From positions 3,805,001-3,869,000 of the forward strand of contig NZ_JAPZBC010000001.1 in the NCBI RefSeq assembly GCF_027460265.1: 64,000 nt of DNA, given 5' to 3'. A program made the position numbers and the translations under genes. Within the stretch, counting starts at the first letter, position 1; each line of letters begins with the position of its first letter. This document shows positions 18,518 through 26,929 of this stretch, in pieces. The notes under the pieces were generated by a model. The model was given only the letters and a program-made list of their open reading frames with translations, did not search any database and was not told the origin of the DNA. Source of the DNA: Streptomyces sp. WMMC940. GTDB taxonomy: Bacteria; Actinomycetota; Actinomycetes; Streptomycetales; Streptomycetaceae.

Positions 18518-19856
18518 TCAGCGCGTCGCGCCCGTCACGATCCAGCGGCCGGATCGGGTCCGCAGCCACAAAGTGGCCATGCGGACCGTCATCATCAGGG
18601 CCATGGCCCACCAGAGCGCGGTGAGCCCGCCTCCGAACACCGGCACCAGGAGCGCGATCGGTGCGAACACCGCGAGGGTGATCAGCATGGCCCCGGCCAG
18701 ATAGGGACCGTCTCCGGCGCCCATCAGCACCCCGTCGAGAACGAACACCACGCCTGCGATGGGCTGGGAGAGGGCCACCACGAGCAGTGCCGGTAGCAGG
18801 GTGTCCTTGACCGCGGGGTCGTTGGTGAAGAGGGGGATGAACAGCGGACGTGCCAGCACGATCAGAAGTCCGAGAACCACGCCCGAGGCGATTCCCCACT
18901 CCACCATGCGCCGGCACGCGGCACGCGCCCCTACGGGGTCGTCGGCGCCGAGACAGCGGCCGATGATGGCCTGGCCGGCTATGGCGATCGCGTCCAGGGC
19001 GAAGGCCGTCAGGCTCCAGAGGGAGAGGATGATCTGGTGTGCCGCGATGCTGGTGTCACTCAGCCGGGCGGCCACGGCGGTGGCGATCAGCAGTACGGCT
19101 CGCAGGGAGAGCGTACGGATCAGTAGCGGCACACCTGCCTGGGCGCTCGCCCGTATGCCCTCGGTGTCCGGCCGCAGGGAGGCACCATGGCGACGAGCCC
19201 CGCGGATGACCACCACGAGATAGGCGGCGGCCATTCCGCACTGGGCGATGACCGTGCCCCAGGCGGAGCCGGCGATGCCGAGCCCGGCGCCGTAGACAAG
19301 GCCGAGGTTGAGGGGCCGCGTTGGCGGCGAAGCCGCCGATCGCCACATAGAGGGGAGTGCGGGTGTCCTGCAGGCCGCGCAGTACGCCGGTGGCGGCCAT
19401 GACCACGAGCATGGCCGGGATACCGAAGCTCGAGATGCGCAAATAGGTGATGGCGTACGGGGCGGCCGTGTCGGAGGCTCCGAAGGCGTCGACCAGCCAT
19501 GGTGCCGCGGGCAGAACGACCGCGACGACCGCGACACCGAGCAGCAGCGCAAGCCAGATACCGTCCATGCCCTGGCGGATCGCGGCGCTCAGGTCCCCCG
19601 CGCCCACTCGGCGCGCGACTGCGGCGGTGGTGGCGTAGGCGAGGAAGACGAAGACGCTCACTGCCGTCATCAGCAGCGCGGCTGCGATCCCCAGTCCGGC
19701 GAGCTGTGGCGTGCCGAGGTGGCCCACGATCGCGCTGTCGACCATCACGAACAAGGGCTCTGCGACGAGCGCTCCGAAGGCGGGGACGGCGAGCGCGATG
19801 ATCTCGCGATCGTGTCGACGGCGGCTGGATCTGGTCGCCGCAGGGGCCTGTGTCAT
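18518..19856 (-). CDS. MATE-family multidrug/metabolite efflux transporter, frameshifted as sequenced
   Basis: A 12-helix MATE protein split into two overlapping frames. The first frame runs MTQAPAATRSS...REIIALAVPAFGALVAEPLFVMVDSAIVGHLG to GGFAANAA. The second resumes at LNLGLVYGAGLGIAGSAWGT and ends at 18518. The break is one extra G in the run at 19312-19315; deleting it gives a continuous family-length protein of about 445 aa. MATE proteins couple Na+ or H+ entry to drug export. Since nothing else is damaged I infer a homopolymer indel in the assembly, but a recent mutation cannot be excluded. Confidence 0.85.
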
Positions 19857-20044
19857 GGGTGCCAATCTAATCTTCCACAGGTAAGAGATCCAATGAGTTA
19901 TTGATCCTTACCAAATAGTGGGACGAGGCTTCTGCTGTGCGCCGTTTGTTCTGATCTTGATCCGGCTGGGGAAGTTTTTCTCCCCCACAGCCGGTGGACG
20001 GAAAAAGTGCAGGTCAGCGGTGGAGTGGAGGAAGCGCTATGACT
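19857..20044. other. Upstream part of the MATE/dnaB divergent region
   Basis: AT-richer than its surroundings (for example CCAATGAGTTATTGATCC and GAAGTTTTTC). No gene is visible. It should carry the MATE promoter and possibly the distal dnaB promoter. Confidence 0.4.
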
Positions 20045-20133
20045 TTGTCCACAGTGCTGTCCCCCGCTCCGTGCACAGGTTCCGCAGGGTTCTCCACAGC
20101 ATCTGCTCCGTCGTCCACACGGCCTGTGGATAA
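20045..20133. other. Cluster of four DnaA boxes upstream of dnaB
   Basis: TTGTCCACA (20045-20053), TTCTCCACA (20090-20098) and TCGTCCACA (20111-20119) on the plus strand and TTATCCACA (20125-20133) on the minus strand, all within 90 bp. They end about 150 bp before the dnaB start codon. The first is the preferred Streptomyces box. DnaA control of dnaB, or titration of DnaA, is inferred. Confidence 0.75.
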
Positions 20134-20280
20134 CCAGATTGGCTGACGGTGCCGCCGGCCCTACCGTGGACCGGCGCCCGATGTGCCGCCAAGCGGAATC
20201 GGGCCTCTCGTGTTGTCAGTGCCGTGTCCTAAAAAGAGTGCCACGCAGAGGTCCGCGGAGCGGACAGGAGGAGGCGGCCG

Positions 20281-21768
20281 GTGAGCGTTCCCGAGCCCCT
20301 GGACGAGCCCTGGACCGACATCGGTCCGGGTGACCGTCTGCCCGTCTCCCGCCCCCGTCGAGGAGAGGGCCGGGGCCGCGGCGCCCGTGAGGAGCAGCAC
20401 GAGCGCGGCAGGGAGAGCGTCGCCTGGGACGACGGCTCACCGGGCTTCGAGCGGGTTCCTCCGCAGGATCTCGATGCCGAGCAGTCCGTCCTCGGCGGCA
20501 TGCTGCTGTCCAAGGACGCCATCGCGGACGTCGTCGAGATCATCAAGGGCCATGACTTCTACCGACCGGCGCACGAGACCGTCTACCAGGCGATCCTCGA
20601 TCTCTACGCCAAGGGTGAGCCTGCCGACCCCATCACCGTCGCGGCCGAGCTGACCAAGCGCGGAGAGATCACTCGTGTCGGCGGGGCCTCCTATCTGCAC
20701 ACGCTCGTCCAGTCGGTGCCGACGGCCGCGAACGCCTCGTACTACGCGGAGATCGTGCACGAGCGTGCCGTGCTGCGGCGCCTGGTCGAGGCGGGTACGC
20801 GCATCACGCAGATGGGATACGCGGCCGACGGCGACGTCGACGAGATCGTGAACTCGGCGCAGGCGGAGATCTACGCGGTCACCGAGCAGCGCACCAGCGA
20901 GGACTACCTTCCGCTCGGCGAGATCATGGAGGGTGCGCTCGACGAGATCGAGGCGATCGGCTCGCGCAGCGGCGAGATGACGGGTGTCCCGACCGGGTTC
21001 ACCGACTTCGACTCACTCACCAATGGTCTGCACCCCGGGCAGATGATCGTCATCGCCGCCCGTCCCGCGATGGGCAAGTCGACTCTCGCGCTCGATTTCG
21101 CACGAGCGGCATCGATCAAGAACAATCTACCCAGCGTGATCTTTTCCCTCGAGATGGGGCGGAACGAGATCGCGATGCGTCTGTTGTCCGCCGAGGCCCG
21201 CGTCGCCCTGCACCACATGCGCTCCGGCACGATGACGGACGAGGACTGGACCAGGCTCGCCCGCCGGATGCCCGATGTCTCCCAGGCGCCGCTCTACATC
21301 GACGACTCCCCGAATCTGTCGATGATGGAGATCCGCGCGAAGTGTCGGCGTCTCAAGCAGCGCAACGATCTGAAGCTCGTCATCATCGACTATCTGCAGC
21401 TGATGCAGTCAGGTGGCTCCAAACGGGCCGAGAGCCGTCAGCAAGAGGTCTCGGACATGTCCCGAAACCTCAAGCTGCTGGCCAAGGAGCTGGAGATCCC
21501 GGTGATCGCCCTCTCACAGCTGAACCGTGGTCCCGAGCAGCGTACGGACAAGAAGCCGATGGTCTCGGACCTGCGTGAGTCCGGCTCCATCGAGCAGGAC
21601 GCGGACATGGTCATCCTGCTCCACCGCGAGGACGCGTACGAGAAGGAGTCGCCGCGCGCGGGCGAGGCCGACCTGATCGTGGCCAAGCACCGAAACGGTC
21701 CGACGGCGACCATCACGGTCGCCTTCCAGGGCCACTACTCGCGTTTCGTGGACATGGCCCAGACCTGA
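20281..21768 (+). CDS. dnaB: Replicative DNA helicase DnaB
   Basis: 495 residues. After a Streptomyces-type disordered N-terminus of about 55 residues, the DnaB N-domain (PPQDLDAEQSVLGGMLLS) and the RecA-like C-domain follow. Walker A is ARPAMGKST near residue 260 and Walker B is LVIIDYLQLM near 368. SQLNRGPEQR and DLRESGSIEQDADM are conserved DnaB motifs. No intein interrupts the motifs, unlike some mycobacterial DnaB. GTG 20281 follows an AGGAGGAGG ribosome site. Unwinds DNA at the fork; its upstream region carries four DnaA boxes. Confidence 0.97.
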   Translation: MSVPEPLDEPWTDIGPGDRLPVSRPRRGEGRGRGAREEQHERGRESVAWDDGSPGFERVPPQDLDAEQSVLGGMLLSKDAIADVVEIIKGHDFYRPAHETVYQAILDLYAKGEPADPITVAAELTKRGEITRVGGASYLHTLVQSVPTAANASYYAEIVHERAVLRRLVEAGTRITQMGYAADGDVDEIVNSAQAEIYAVTEQRTSEDYLPLGEIMEGALDEIEAIGSRSGEMTGVPTGFTDFDSLTNGLHPGQMIVIAARPAMGKSTLALDFARAASIKNNLPSVIFSLEMGRNEIAMRLLSAEARVALHHMRSGTMTDEDWTRLARRMPDVSQAPLYIDDSPNLSMMEIRAKCRRLKQRNDLKLVIIDYLQLMQSGGSKRAESRQQEVSDMSRNLKLLAKELEIPVIALSQLNRGPEQRTDKKPMVSDLRESGSIEQDADMVILLHREDAYEKESPRAGEADLIVAKHRNGPTATITVAFQGHYSRFVDMAQT

Positions 21769-21822
21769 GCCCTTGGTCCGTAGGTTGCGCGAAGCCGTCG
21801 TCGCCTGAGATCTGTCGGGCCA

Positions 21823-22170
21823 TCAACGACCAGGCGAATTGCCGCCTTCGGGGAGCTGTCTGTCCGGGTATTCGATCAACCTGGTCTCGCTCCGCTCCAG
21901 ACGCTCCCGCTGATCACGTGGCAGCGACACCAGGGCATCCACGAGGGCGCGTCTCCGCGGAACATGAACCATTGAGCCGGAGTAGACCCTGCAGCCGGAA
22001 CACCATGCGAACCCGATACACCGCTCGAACAGGAGGACTCGGGCGGGTAGAAGCGGTACTGGTACGAGCGGACAGGCGTCCCACAGGCCGCGCAGACCCG
22101 CCCGTCCCCATCGGAGACCGTCTCCCAGGTCCGACCCTGAGCCAGCGTCCCCGCTCGTCAGGTGCTCTTC
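21823..22170 (-). pseudogene. Degraded or frameshifted small zinc-ribbon protein
   Basis: Reading the minus strand, one frame gives TWETVSDGDGRVCAACGTPV then RSYQYRFYPPE. A second frame continues FERCIGFAWCSGCRVYSG to a C-terminal region (MVHVPRRRALVDALVSLP) and stops at 21823. Together they contain three CxxC-like pairs (CAAC, C...WC, CSGC), the look of a small Zn-ribbon protein. The switch between frames lies near 22040-22050. Either a pseudogene or a real gene with an indel; the start is not located. Confidence 0.4.
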
Positions 22171-22193
22171 AAATCGTCACGCCGAGCATTCGA

Positions 22194-22605
22194 TCAGCCC
22201 GTCAGAGCACCAGAAGCACCGACCACCTGCCGCTTCTCCTGTCTCCTCCCACTGGATCTCGCGGATCCGGGCTTTCGCCAACCTGCTGCGGCTCGGGCCG
22301 GCTGATTCAGATCGGAGGTCGAGCCCGAAAGCAGTCGAACGCCTTGATGCAGGCCATGGATGTTGAACCGGCGGCTCTCCGACCCGATCAAGATCCAGCA
22401 GCTCTCCCGGTCAGGAGCAGTGCTGGCCACGCCGGCTGTCCGCAGCGGGTCCGAATCGTCGCTCAGCACCGCACCCAGATCGAGCCCCCTGCCGCGCAGC
22501 AGCCAAGGCCACGGCCAGACTGCCGGCGGCCTCAAGGACCGGGTAGAGAACAGGGTCGGCGCGAGTTGGTTCGTGTCGAGCGGCGGGCGGGGAGTTCGAC
22601 GTCAC
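22194..22605 (-). pseudogene. Truncated, frameshifted DUF6193-like protein
   Basis: From GTG 22605 the minus strand reads VTSNSPPAARHEPTRADPVL, YPVLEAAGSLAVALAAARQG. At the C-run 22485-22489 one extra base shifts the frame. Correcting it continues LDLGAVLSDDSDPLRTAGVA, STAPDRESCWILIGSESRRF, NIHGLHQGVRLLSG. This resembles the N-terminal part of Streptomyces DUF6193 proteins (assignment from memory, moderate confidence). After AAAGWRKPG the sequence loses resemblance and stops at 22194, so the C-terminal half is missing. Probably a decaying accessory gene. Confidence 0.4.
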
Positions 22606-22805
22606 CACCGGAGTCTGCCGTCTGCGCTGAGGAAATGGCCACCTCGCGAGACGGTCACCCATGCCACGCGGTGAGACTGGTCGCAGAGCATCAGGTCAGC
22701 GGGCTGCCTCATGCCATGAGCCGAGAGACGCTACATGGTCTTGCAGGACCTCATTCTCCGTATCGTGCGGTCGACTCCGGGCGTGCGGTCGGATAGATCT
22801 GGTCC

Positions 22806-24188
22806 ATGACCTCACCTTTCGAAGCGCTCCTGCGCAGCACGGAACGCGCACTGCTGCACCGTGTTGCCGTCGCCCAGTCCGAGGGACGCGCGCCCTCCCT
22901 CGTCGGGGCGGTGGCCAGGGACGGGCGTCTTGTCTGGAGCGGCGCCCGAGGCTGCGCCGAGGCGGACATGCCGGGCGCGGACACCCAGTACCGCATCGGT
23001 TCGCTCACCAAGACGTTCACCGCCGTGCTCGTGCTGAGGCTGCGGGACGAAGGGTTGCTCGACCTGAACGATCCCCTGGACAAGTACCTTCCGGGAACAG
23101 GCGTGGGCGAGGTGACCATCGCCCAACTTCTCTCTCACAGCGCGGGACTTACGGCCGAGAGTCCCGCCCCATGGTGGGAGCGCACCCCGGGAGCGCTGCG
23201 CCCGGAGTTGGCCGATGTGCTCGGTGAGCAGCCCGTGCTCCATCCCGCCGGTCGTCGCCATCACTACTCCAACACTGGTTACACGCTGCTGGGTTCGCTG
23301 ATCGAGGCGGTGCGGCGCAAGCCGTGGGAGGAGGTGCTGCGGAGCGAAGTCCTGGATCCGCTGGGCATGCGCCGCACGAGCTGTGACTCCCAGGCCCCTT
23401 GTGCGAGCGGTTGGGCGGTGCATCCGTGGGCTGATGTGGTGATGCCCGAACCGGCCGAGGACCTGGGTCTGATGGCCCCGGCCGGTCAGCTCTGGTCGAC
23501 CGCGGCCGACCTCTGCCGCTTCGCCGGATTTCTCGTCCAAGGCGATGAACGGGTGCTGAGCGCGGACTCCGTGCGCGAGATGCGAACCTCGTCGGCCCCC
23601 TCCGAGCCCGGGGACTGGGAGAGCACGTATGGGCTCGGTCTGCAGATCGTCCGGAGGAACGGGCGCACGCTCATCGGCCATACCGGATCGCTGCCGGGAT
23701 TCGTCGCCTGCCTCTGGGCGGACGCGGAGGAAGGCGTGGGGGCCGTGGTGCTCGCCAATGCGACGTCGGGGCCGCTGCTGGCCGCCGTGGCCGCGGATCT
23801 CGTCCACATCGTGGTGGAGGCCGAGCCTCGCTTCCCGGAGCCCTGGCGTCCGATGCCGGAGGTGGACGAGGTGCTGCTGGAACTGACGGGCGCCTGGTAC
23901 TGGGGCACCGCCGCCTTCGGGCTGAAGCTCGTCGCGGACCGGGGCGTCGAGCTGTACCCGCTGTCTGGCAACGGCCGGGGCTCGCGGTTCCGCGTTCGCC
24001 CCGACGGGACGTGGGCCGGGCTGGACGGCTACTTCGCGGGCGAAACCCTTCGCATGGTGCGCGGGTCGGACGGGCAGTTGGTCCATCTCGACCTGGGATC
24101 CTTCGTCTTCACTCGGCAACCGTACGATCCGGCTGCCGAGGTGCCCGGTGGTGTGGACGAGGAGGGCTGGCGGGGCCTGCTGCCGTGA
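22806..24188 (+). CDS. Serine hydrolase, beta-lactamase/PBP4-like (class C fold)
   Basis: 460 residues. SLTK (SxxK nucleophile motif, near residue 68 in IGSLTKTF), YSNTGY (YxN-type, near 156) and GHTGS (KTG-equivalent, near 298) are the three class C/esterase motifs. A C-terminal beta domain of about 110 residues (ELTGAWYWGTAAFG) follows, typical of serine-hydrolase family extensions. No signal peptide, so likely cytosolic or non-classically exported; D-peptidase, esterase or lactamase activity cannot be separated from sequence. A parS site lies 60 bp downstream. Confidence 0.82.
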   Translation: MTSPFEALLRSTERALLHRVAVAQSEGRAPSLVGAVARDGRLVWSGARGCAEADMPGADTQYRIGSLTKTFTAVLVLRLRDEGLLDLNDPLDKYLPGTGVGEVTIAQLLSHSAGLTAESPAPWWERTPGALRPELADVLGEQPVLHPAGRRHHYSNTGYTLLGSLIEAVRRKPWEEVLRSEVLDPLGMRRTSCDSQAPCASGWAVHPWADVVMPEPAEDLGLMAPAGQLWSTAADLCRFAGFLVQGDERVLSADSVREMRTSSAPSEPGDWESTYGLGLQIVRRNGRTLIGHTGSLPGFVACLWADAEEGVGAVVLANATSGPLLAAVAADLVHIVVEAEPRFPEPWRPMPEVDEVLLELTGAWYWGTAAFGLKLVADRGVELYPLSGNGRGSRFRVRPDGTWAGLDGYFAGETLRMVRGSDGQLVHLDLGSFVFTRQPYDPAAEVPGGVDEEGWRGLLP

Positions 24189-24246
24189 TCAGCGGATCGT
24201 GTGCGTCTCGGTGGGGCGGGTGGTCCCGGGCCGGCGCCCGGTGGCG

Positions 24247-24260
24247 GTTTCACGTGAAAC
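24247..24260. other. parS centromere site 4
   Basis: Exact GTTTCACGTGAAAC in the 249-bp convergent gap between the serine hydrolase and a GNAT gene. The rest of this gap shows no gene. Confidence 0.95.
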
Positions 24261-24437
24261 GCCGCCGGCTGCTCGGACGGGCGGCCTGTTCGACGGCGGG
24301 GAAGCGCGGAGCGCTTCCTTCCCGATGGACCCCGACAGTCTGGAGGTCTCCAACGTCACGGTTGAGGCCCCTGCCGGGAGCGGGTCGCAAGGTCGTCGTG
24401 AAGGTGTGCGCACGTCGGCAGGGGCCGGCGGGAGGCG

Positions 24438-24890
24438 TCAGAGCACTCGCTTGAAGCCCACATGCGATGCCTCGAAGCCCAGGCGCTCGTAGAAGCGATG
24501 AGCGTCGGCGCGGGAGGCGTCGGACGTCAGCTGGACGAGGCGGCAGCCGTGGTGGCGTGATTCCTCGACCGCCCACTCGATGAGCTGGGTGCCCAGCCCG
24601 CTGCCCCGCTCGTCGGCATGGATCCGTACCGCCTCGATGATCGCGCGAGTGGCTCCGCGGCGGGACAGCCCGGGGATGATGGTGAGCTGCAGGGTGCCGA
24701 CGGTCAGGCCGTCGCGCTCGGCGACCATGAGGCGCTGGTTCGGGTCTGTTGCAAGGCGTTCGAACGCGGCCAGGTAGGGGGCCGGGTCGTCGAGCGACTC
24801 GCGCTGCGCGCCCAGTGGATCGTCGGCGAGCATCGCCACGATCGCGGGGACGTCGGCGGGGGAGGCGGGCCGTATCTGTAGATCGCTCAT
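24438..24890 (-). CDS. GNAT-family N-acetyltransferase
   Basis: 150 residues. The acetyl-CoA loop ADERGSGLGTQLI (RxxGxG/A type) lies near residue 97. The beta4-beta5 region QLTSDASRADAHRFYERLGF is typical GNAT. Substrate unknown. ATG 24890 has AGGG about 10 nt upstream; GTG 24899 would add three residues. It is co-directional with the marR gene 44 bp upstream. Confidence 0.85.
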   Translation of the reverse strand: MSDLQIRPASPADVPAIVAMLADDPLGAQRESLDDPAPYLAAFERLATDPNQRLMVAERDGLTVGTLQLTIIPGLSRRGATRAIIEAVRIHADERGSGLGTQLIEWAVEESRHHGCRLVQLTSDASRADAHRFYERLGFEASHVGFKRVL

Positions 24891-24934
24891 GATCCGCACC
24901 CTATGCGCCTCTCATGGCGCAGCGATCGGCGGTC

Positions 24935-25426
24935 TCACATGGAGGCGGCGGTCGGTGCGGGAACCGTGGATACGGGAATCTTCAGCTCTTCGACCGCCCG
25001 GACCAGCGGAGCGAGTTCGGGGTCCTTGGCCGCCTCGTCGAGAGCCTCGCGCAGTGCATGGTCGTTCGTCGGCCGGGCAGCGGCCAGTAGTTCGAGGCCG
25101 GCTTCCGTGACATCGGTGTAGATGCCGCGCCGGTCGGTGTCGCACAGATAGCGACTCAGCAGCCCGCGGTCCTCGAGCCGGGTGACGAGGCGGGTAGTGG
25201 CGCTCTGGCTGAGGACGACGGCGTCGGCCACCTGCTTCATCTGGAGGTGGCCGCCCGGGCCGCCGTGTTGGCGGCTGAGCACGTCCAGCAGTGAGTACTC
25301 CCGCACGCTCAGATCGTGATGCGTCTGGAGGGCCCGCTCGATATGGCCCTCGATCCTGCCGTGCAGCAGGGAGAGAGCGCACCAGCTCTGGGCGAGTGCG
25401 GTGAGTGCCGGGTCCGTCGCTGTCAT
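24935..25426 (-). CDS. MarR-family transcriptional regulator
   Basis: 163 residues with a winged helix: LSVREYSLLDVLSRQ, LQMKQVADAVVLSQSATTRL as helix-turn-helix, and CDTDRRGIYTDVTEAG as the wing containing the conserved DxR. ATG 25426 follows GGAGGAGAG. It diverges from an MFS exporter gene; between them TGCAAT elements repeat on a 16-bp register. Most likely represses the exporter and itself, released by a small-molecule ligand. Confidence 0.9.
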   Translation of the reverse strand: MTATDPALTALAQSWCALSLLHGRIEGHIERALQTHHDLSVREYSLLDVLSRQHGGPGGHLQMKQVADAVVLSQSATTRLVTRLEDRGLLSRYLCDTDRRGIYTDVTEAGLELLAAARPTNDHALREALDEAAKDPELAPLVRAVEELKIPVSTVPAPTAASM

Positions 25427-25510
25427 CGATCTCTCCTCCGTCCAGGAGCGTCCGTGCGGGCCGGGCCTCGGCCCCTGCGGAGTGGCGTGACTCCAAGAGT
25501 AGACGACTGA

Positions 25511-25580
25511 TGCAATAGCCCGCGCTTGCAATTAAATGTGTATGCAATTATTGTGGACGCCTGTAAAGAGCAAGTGCAAT
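25511..25580. promoter_or_regulatory. Iterated TGCAAT elements between marR and MFS gene
   Basis: TGCAAT occurs at 25511, 25527, 25543 and 25575: successive spacings 16, 16 and 32 bp. The second and third extend to TGCAATTA. They lie in an AT-rich patch covering the expected divergent promoters. They are candidate regulator binding sites; their direct-repeat form is unusual for MarR proteins, which normally use palindromes. Confidence 0.5.
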
Positions 25581-25602
25581 TTTCTCGGGAAGGTGATCCC
25601 CC

Positions 25603-26820
25603 ATGCCGCTCGCCCTCCTCGCCCTCGCCATCGGGGCATTCGGTATCGGAACCACCGAGTTCGTGATCATGGGCCTGCTGCCCGAGGTCGCGAACGACTA
25701 CCGGGTCTCGATCCCCACCGCCGGTTTCCTCGTGACCGGGTATGCCCTCGGCGTGGTGCTGGGCGCGCCCCTGATGACCGTGCTCGGCACCAAGGTGTCC
25801 CGCAAGCGGATGTTGATGTTGCTGATGGGGCTCTTCGTCGTGGGCAACGTGCTCTCGGCCCTGGCTCCCGTCTTCGGCGTCATGCTCACCGGCCGTGTGG
25901 TGGCCTCACTCGCCCACGGAGCCTTCTTCGGTATCGGCTCGGTCGTCGCGGCCGACCTGGTGGCCCCGGAGAAGAAGGCCGGAGCGATCGCGATGATGTT
26001 CACCGGCCTGACCGTCGCCAACGTCGTCGGCGTCCCGCTGGGCACCTTCATCGGGCAGGGCATCGGCTGGCGAGCCACGTTCCTGATCGTGGCCGGGCTC
26101 GGTGTGCTGGGGCTCGCCGGCGTCGCCGGGCTGGTTCCGGAGCAGCCCACGCCCGAAGGCATACGGCTGCGCGACGAGTTGGCGGCCTTCCGCAATGTCC
26201 AGGTGCTGCTGGCGATGGCCATGACCGTGCTCGGTTTCGGGGGCGTGTTCGCCGCGATCACCTACATCACGCCGATGATGACCGAGGTCGCCGGGTTCGC
26301 CGATGCCTCCGTGACCTGGCTGCTCGTTCTCTTCGGCCTGGGCATGGTCGGCGGCAATCTGATCGGGGGCAAGTTCGCCGACCGGGCGCTGATGCCGCTG
26401 CTGTTCGTCTCGCTCGGCGCCCTCGCCCTGGTACTGGCCCTGTTCACCTTCACCGCCCAGGACAAGACGGCGGCGGCCGTCACCATCGTTCTCGTCGGCG
26501 GGCTTGGTTTCGCCACCGTACCGCCGCTTCAGAAGCGGGTCCTCGACCAGGCGTCGGGTGCGCCCACACTGGCGTCGGCCGTCAATATCGGCGCCTTCAA
26601 CCTCGGTAACGCCCTTGCCGCCTGGCTCGGTGGCATCGTCATCGCGGCCGGTCACGGGTTCACCGCCCCCAACTGGGTGGGTGCGCTGCTCGCCGGATCG
26701 GCTCTGGTGCTGGCGATGCTCTCCAGTGCCCTCGAGCGCCGGGACGTCCACCGGGAGAGCCGCTTGGTCGCGCCTGCGGCGGCCTCCGAGCCGGCCCCGT
26801 TTGCCGCGGCCCGTCACTGA
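25603..26820 (+). CDS. MFS drug exporter, DHA1 (AraJ/Cmx chloramphenicol-resistance-like) family
   Basis: 405 residues, 12 predicted helices. LALAIGAFGIGTTEFVIMGLL at the N-terminus is the hallmark of the AraJ/Cmx subgroup. VTGYALGVVLGAPLMTVLG and KVSRKRMLMLLMGLF cover the loop 2-3 signature, and GRVVASLAHGAFFGIGS is motif-C-like. Ribosome site GGGAAGG precedes ATG 25603. Divergent from marR, which probably controls it. Substrate undetermined. Confidence 0.88.
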   Translation: MPLALLALAIGAFGIGTTEFVIMGLLPEVANDYRVSIPTAGFLVTGYALGVVLGAPLMTVLGTKVSRKRMLMLLMGLFVVGNVLSALAPVFGVMLTGRVVASLAHGAFFGIGSVVAADLVAPEKKAGAIAMMFTGLTVANVVGVPLGTFIGQGIGWRATFLIVAGLGVLGLAGVAGLVPEQPTPEGIRLRDELAAFRNVQVLLAMAMTVLGFGGVFAAITYITPMMTEVAGFADASVTWLLVLFGLGMVGGNLIGGKFADRALMPLLFVSLGALALVLALFTFTAQDKTAAAVTIVLVGGLGFATVPPLQKRVLDQASGAPTLASAVNIGAFNLGNALAAWLGGIVIAAGHGFTAPNWVGALLAGSALVLAMLSSALERRDVHRESRLVAPAAASEPAPFAAARH

Positions 26821-26929
26821 CCCGGCAGAGGCGCCCCCGAGCAGGACCACGGCTCTGCGGCCTCGGCGCCGGAGGTTCTGGCCAGCTGAGCCTCGTCCTC
26901 GGCGGAATAGCGAGCCGGTCCGCCCGGGC

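Noticed and set aside
20045..20133. DnaA-box cluster as the chromosomal replication origin
   Set aside because: Only four boxes are present and neither dnaA nor dnaN flanks it; Streptomyces oriC has many boxes between those genes.
20281..21768. Intein in DnaB
   Set aside because: Walker A and downstream motifs are uninterrupted and the length is normal.
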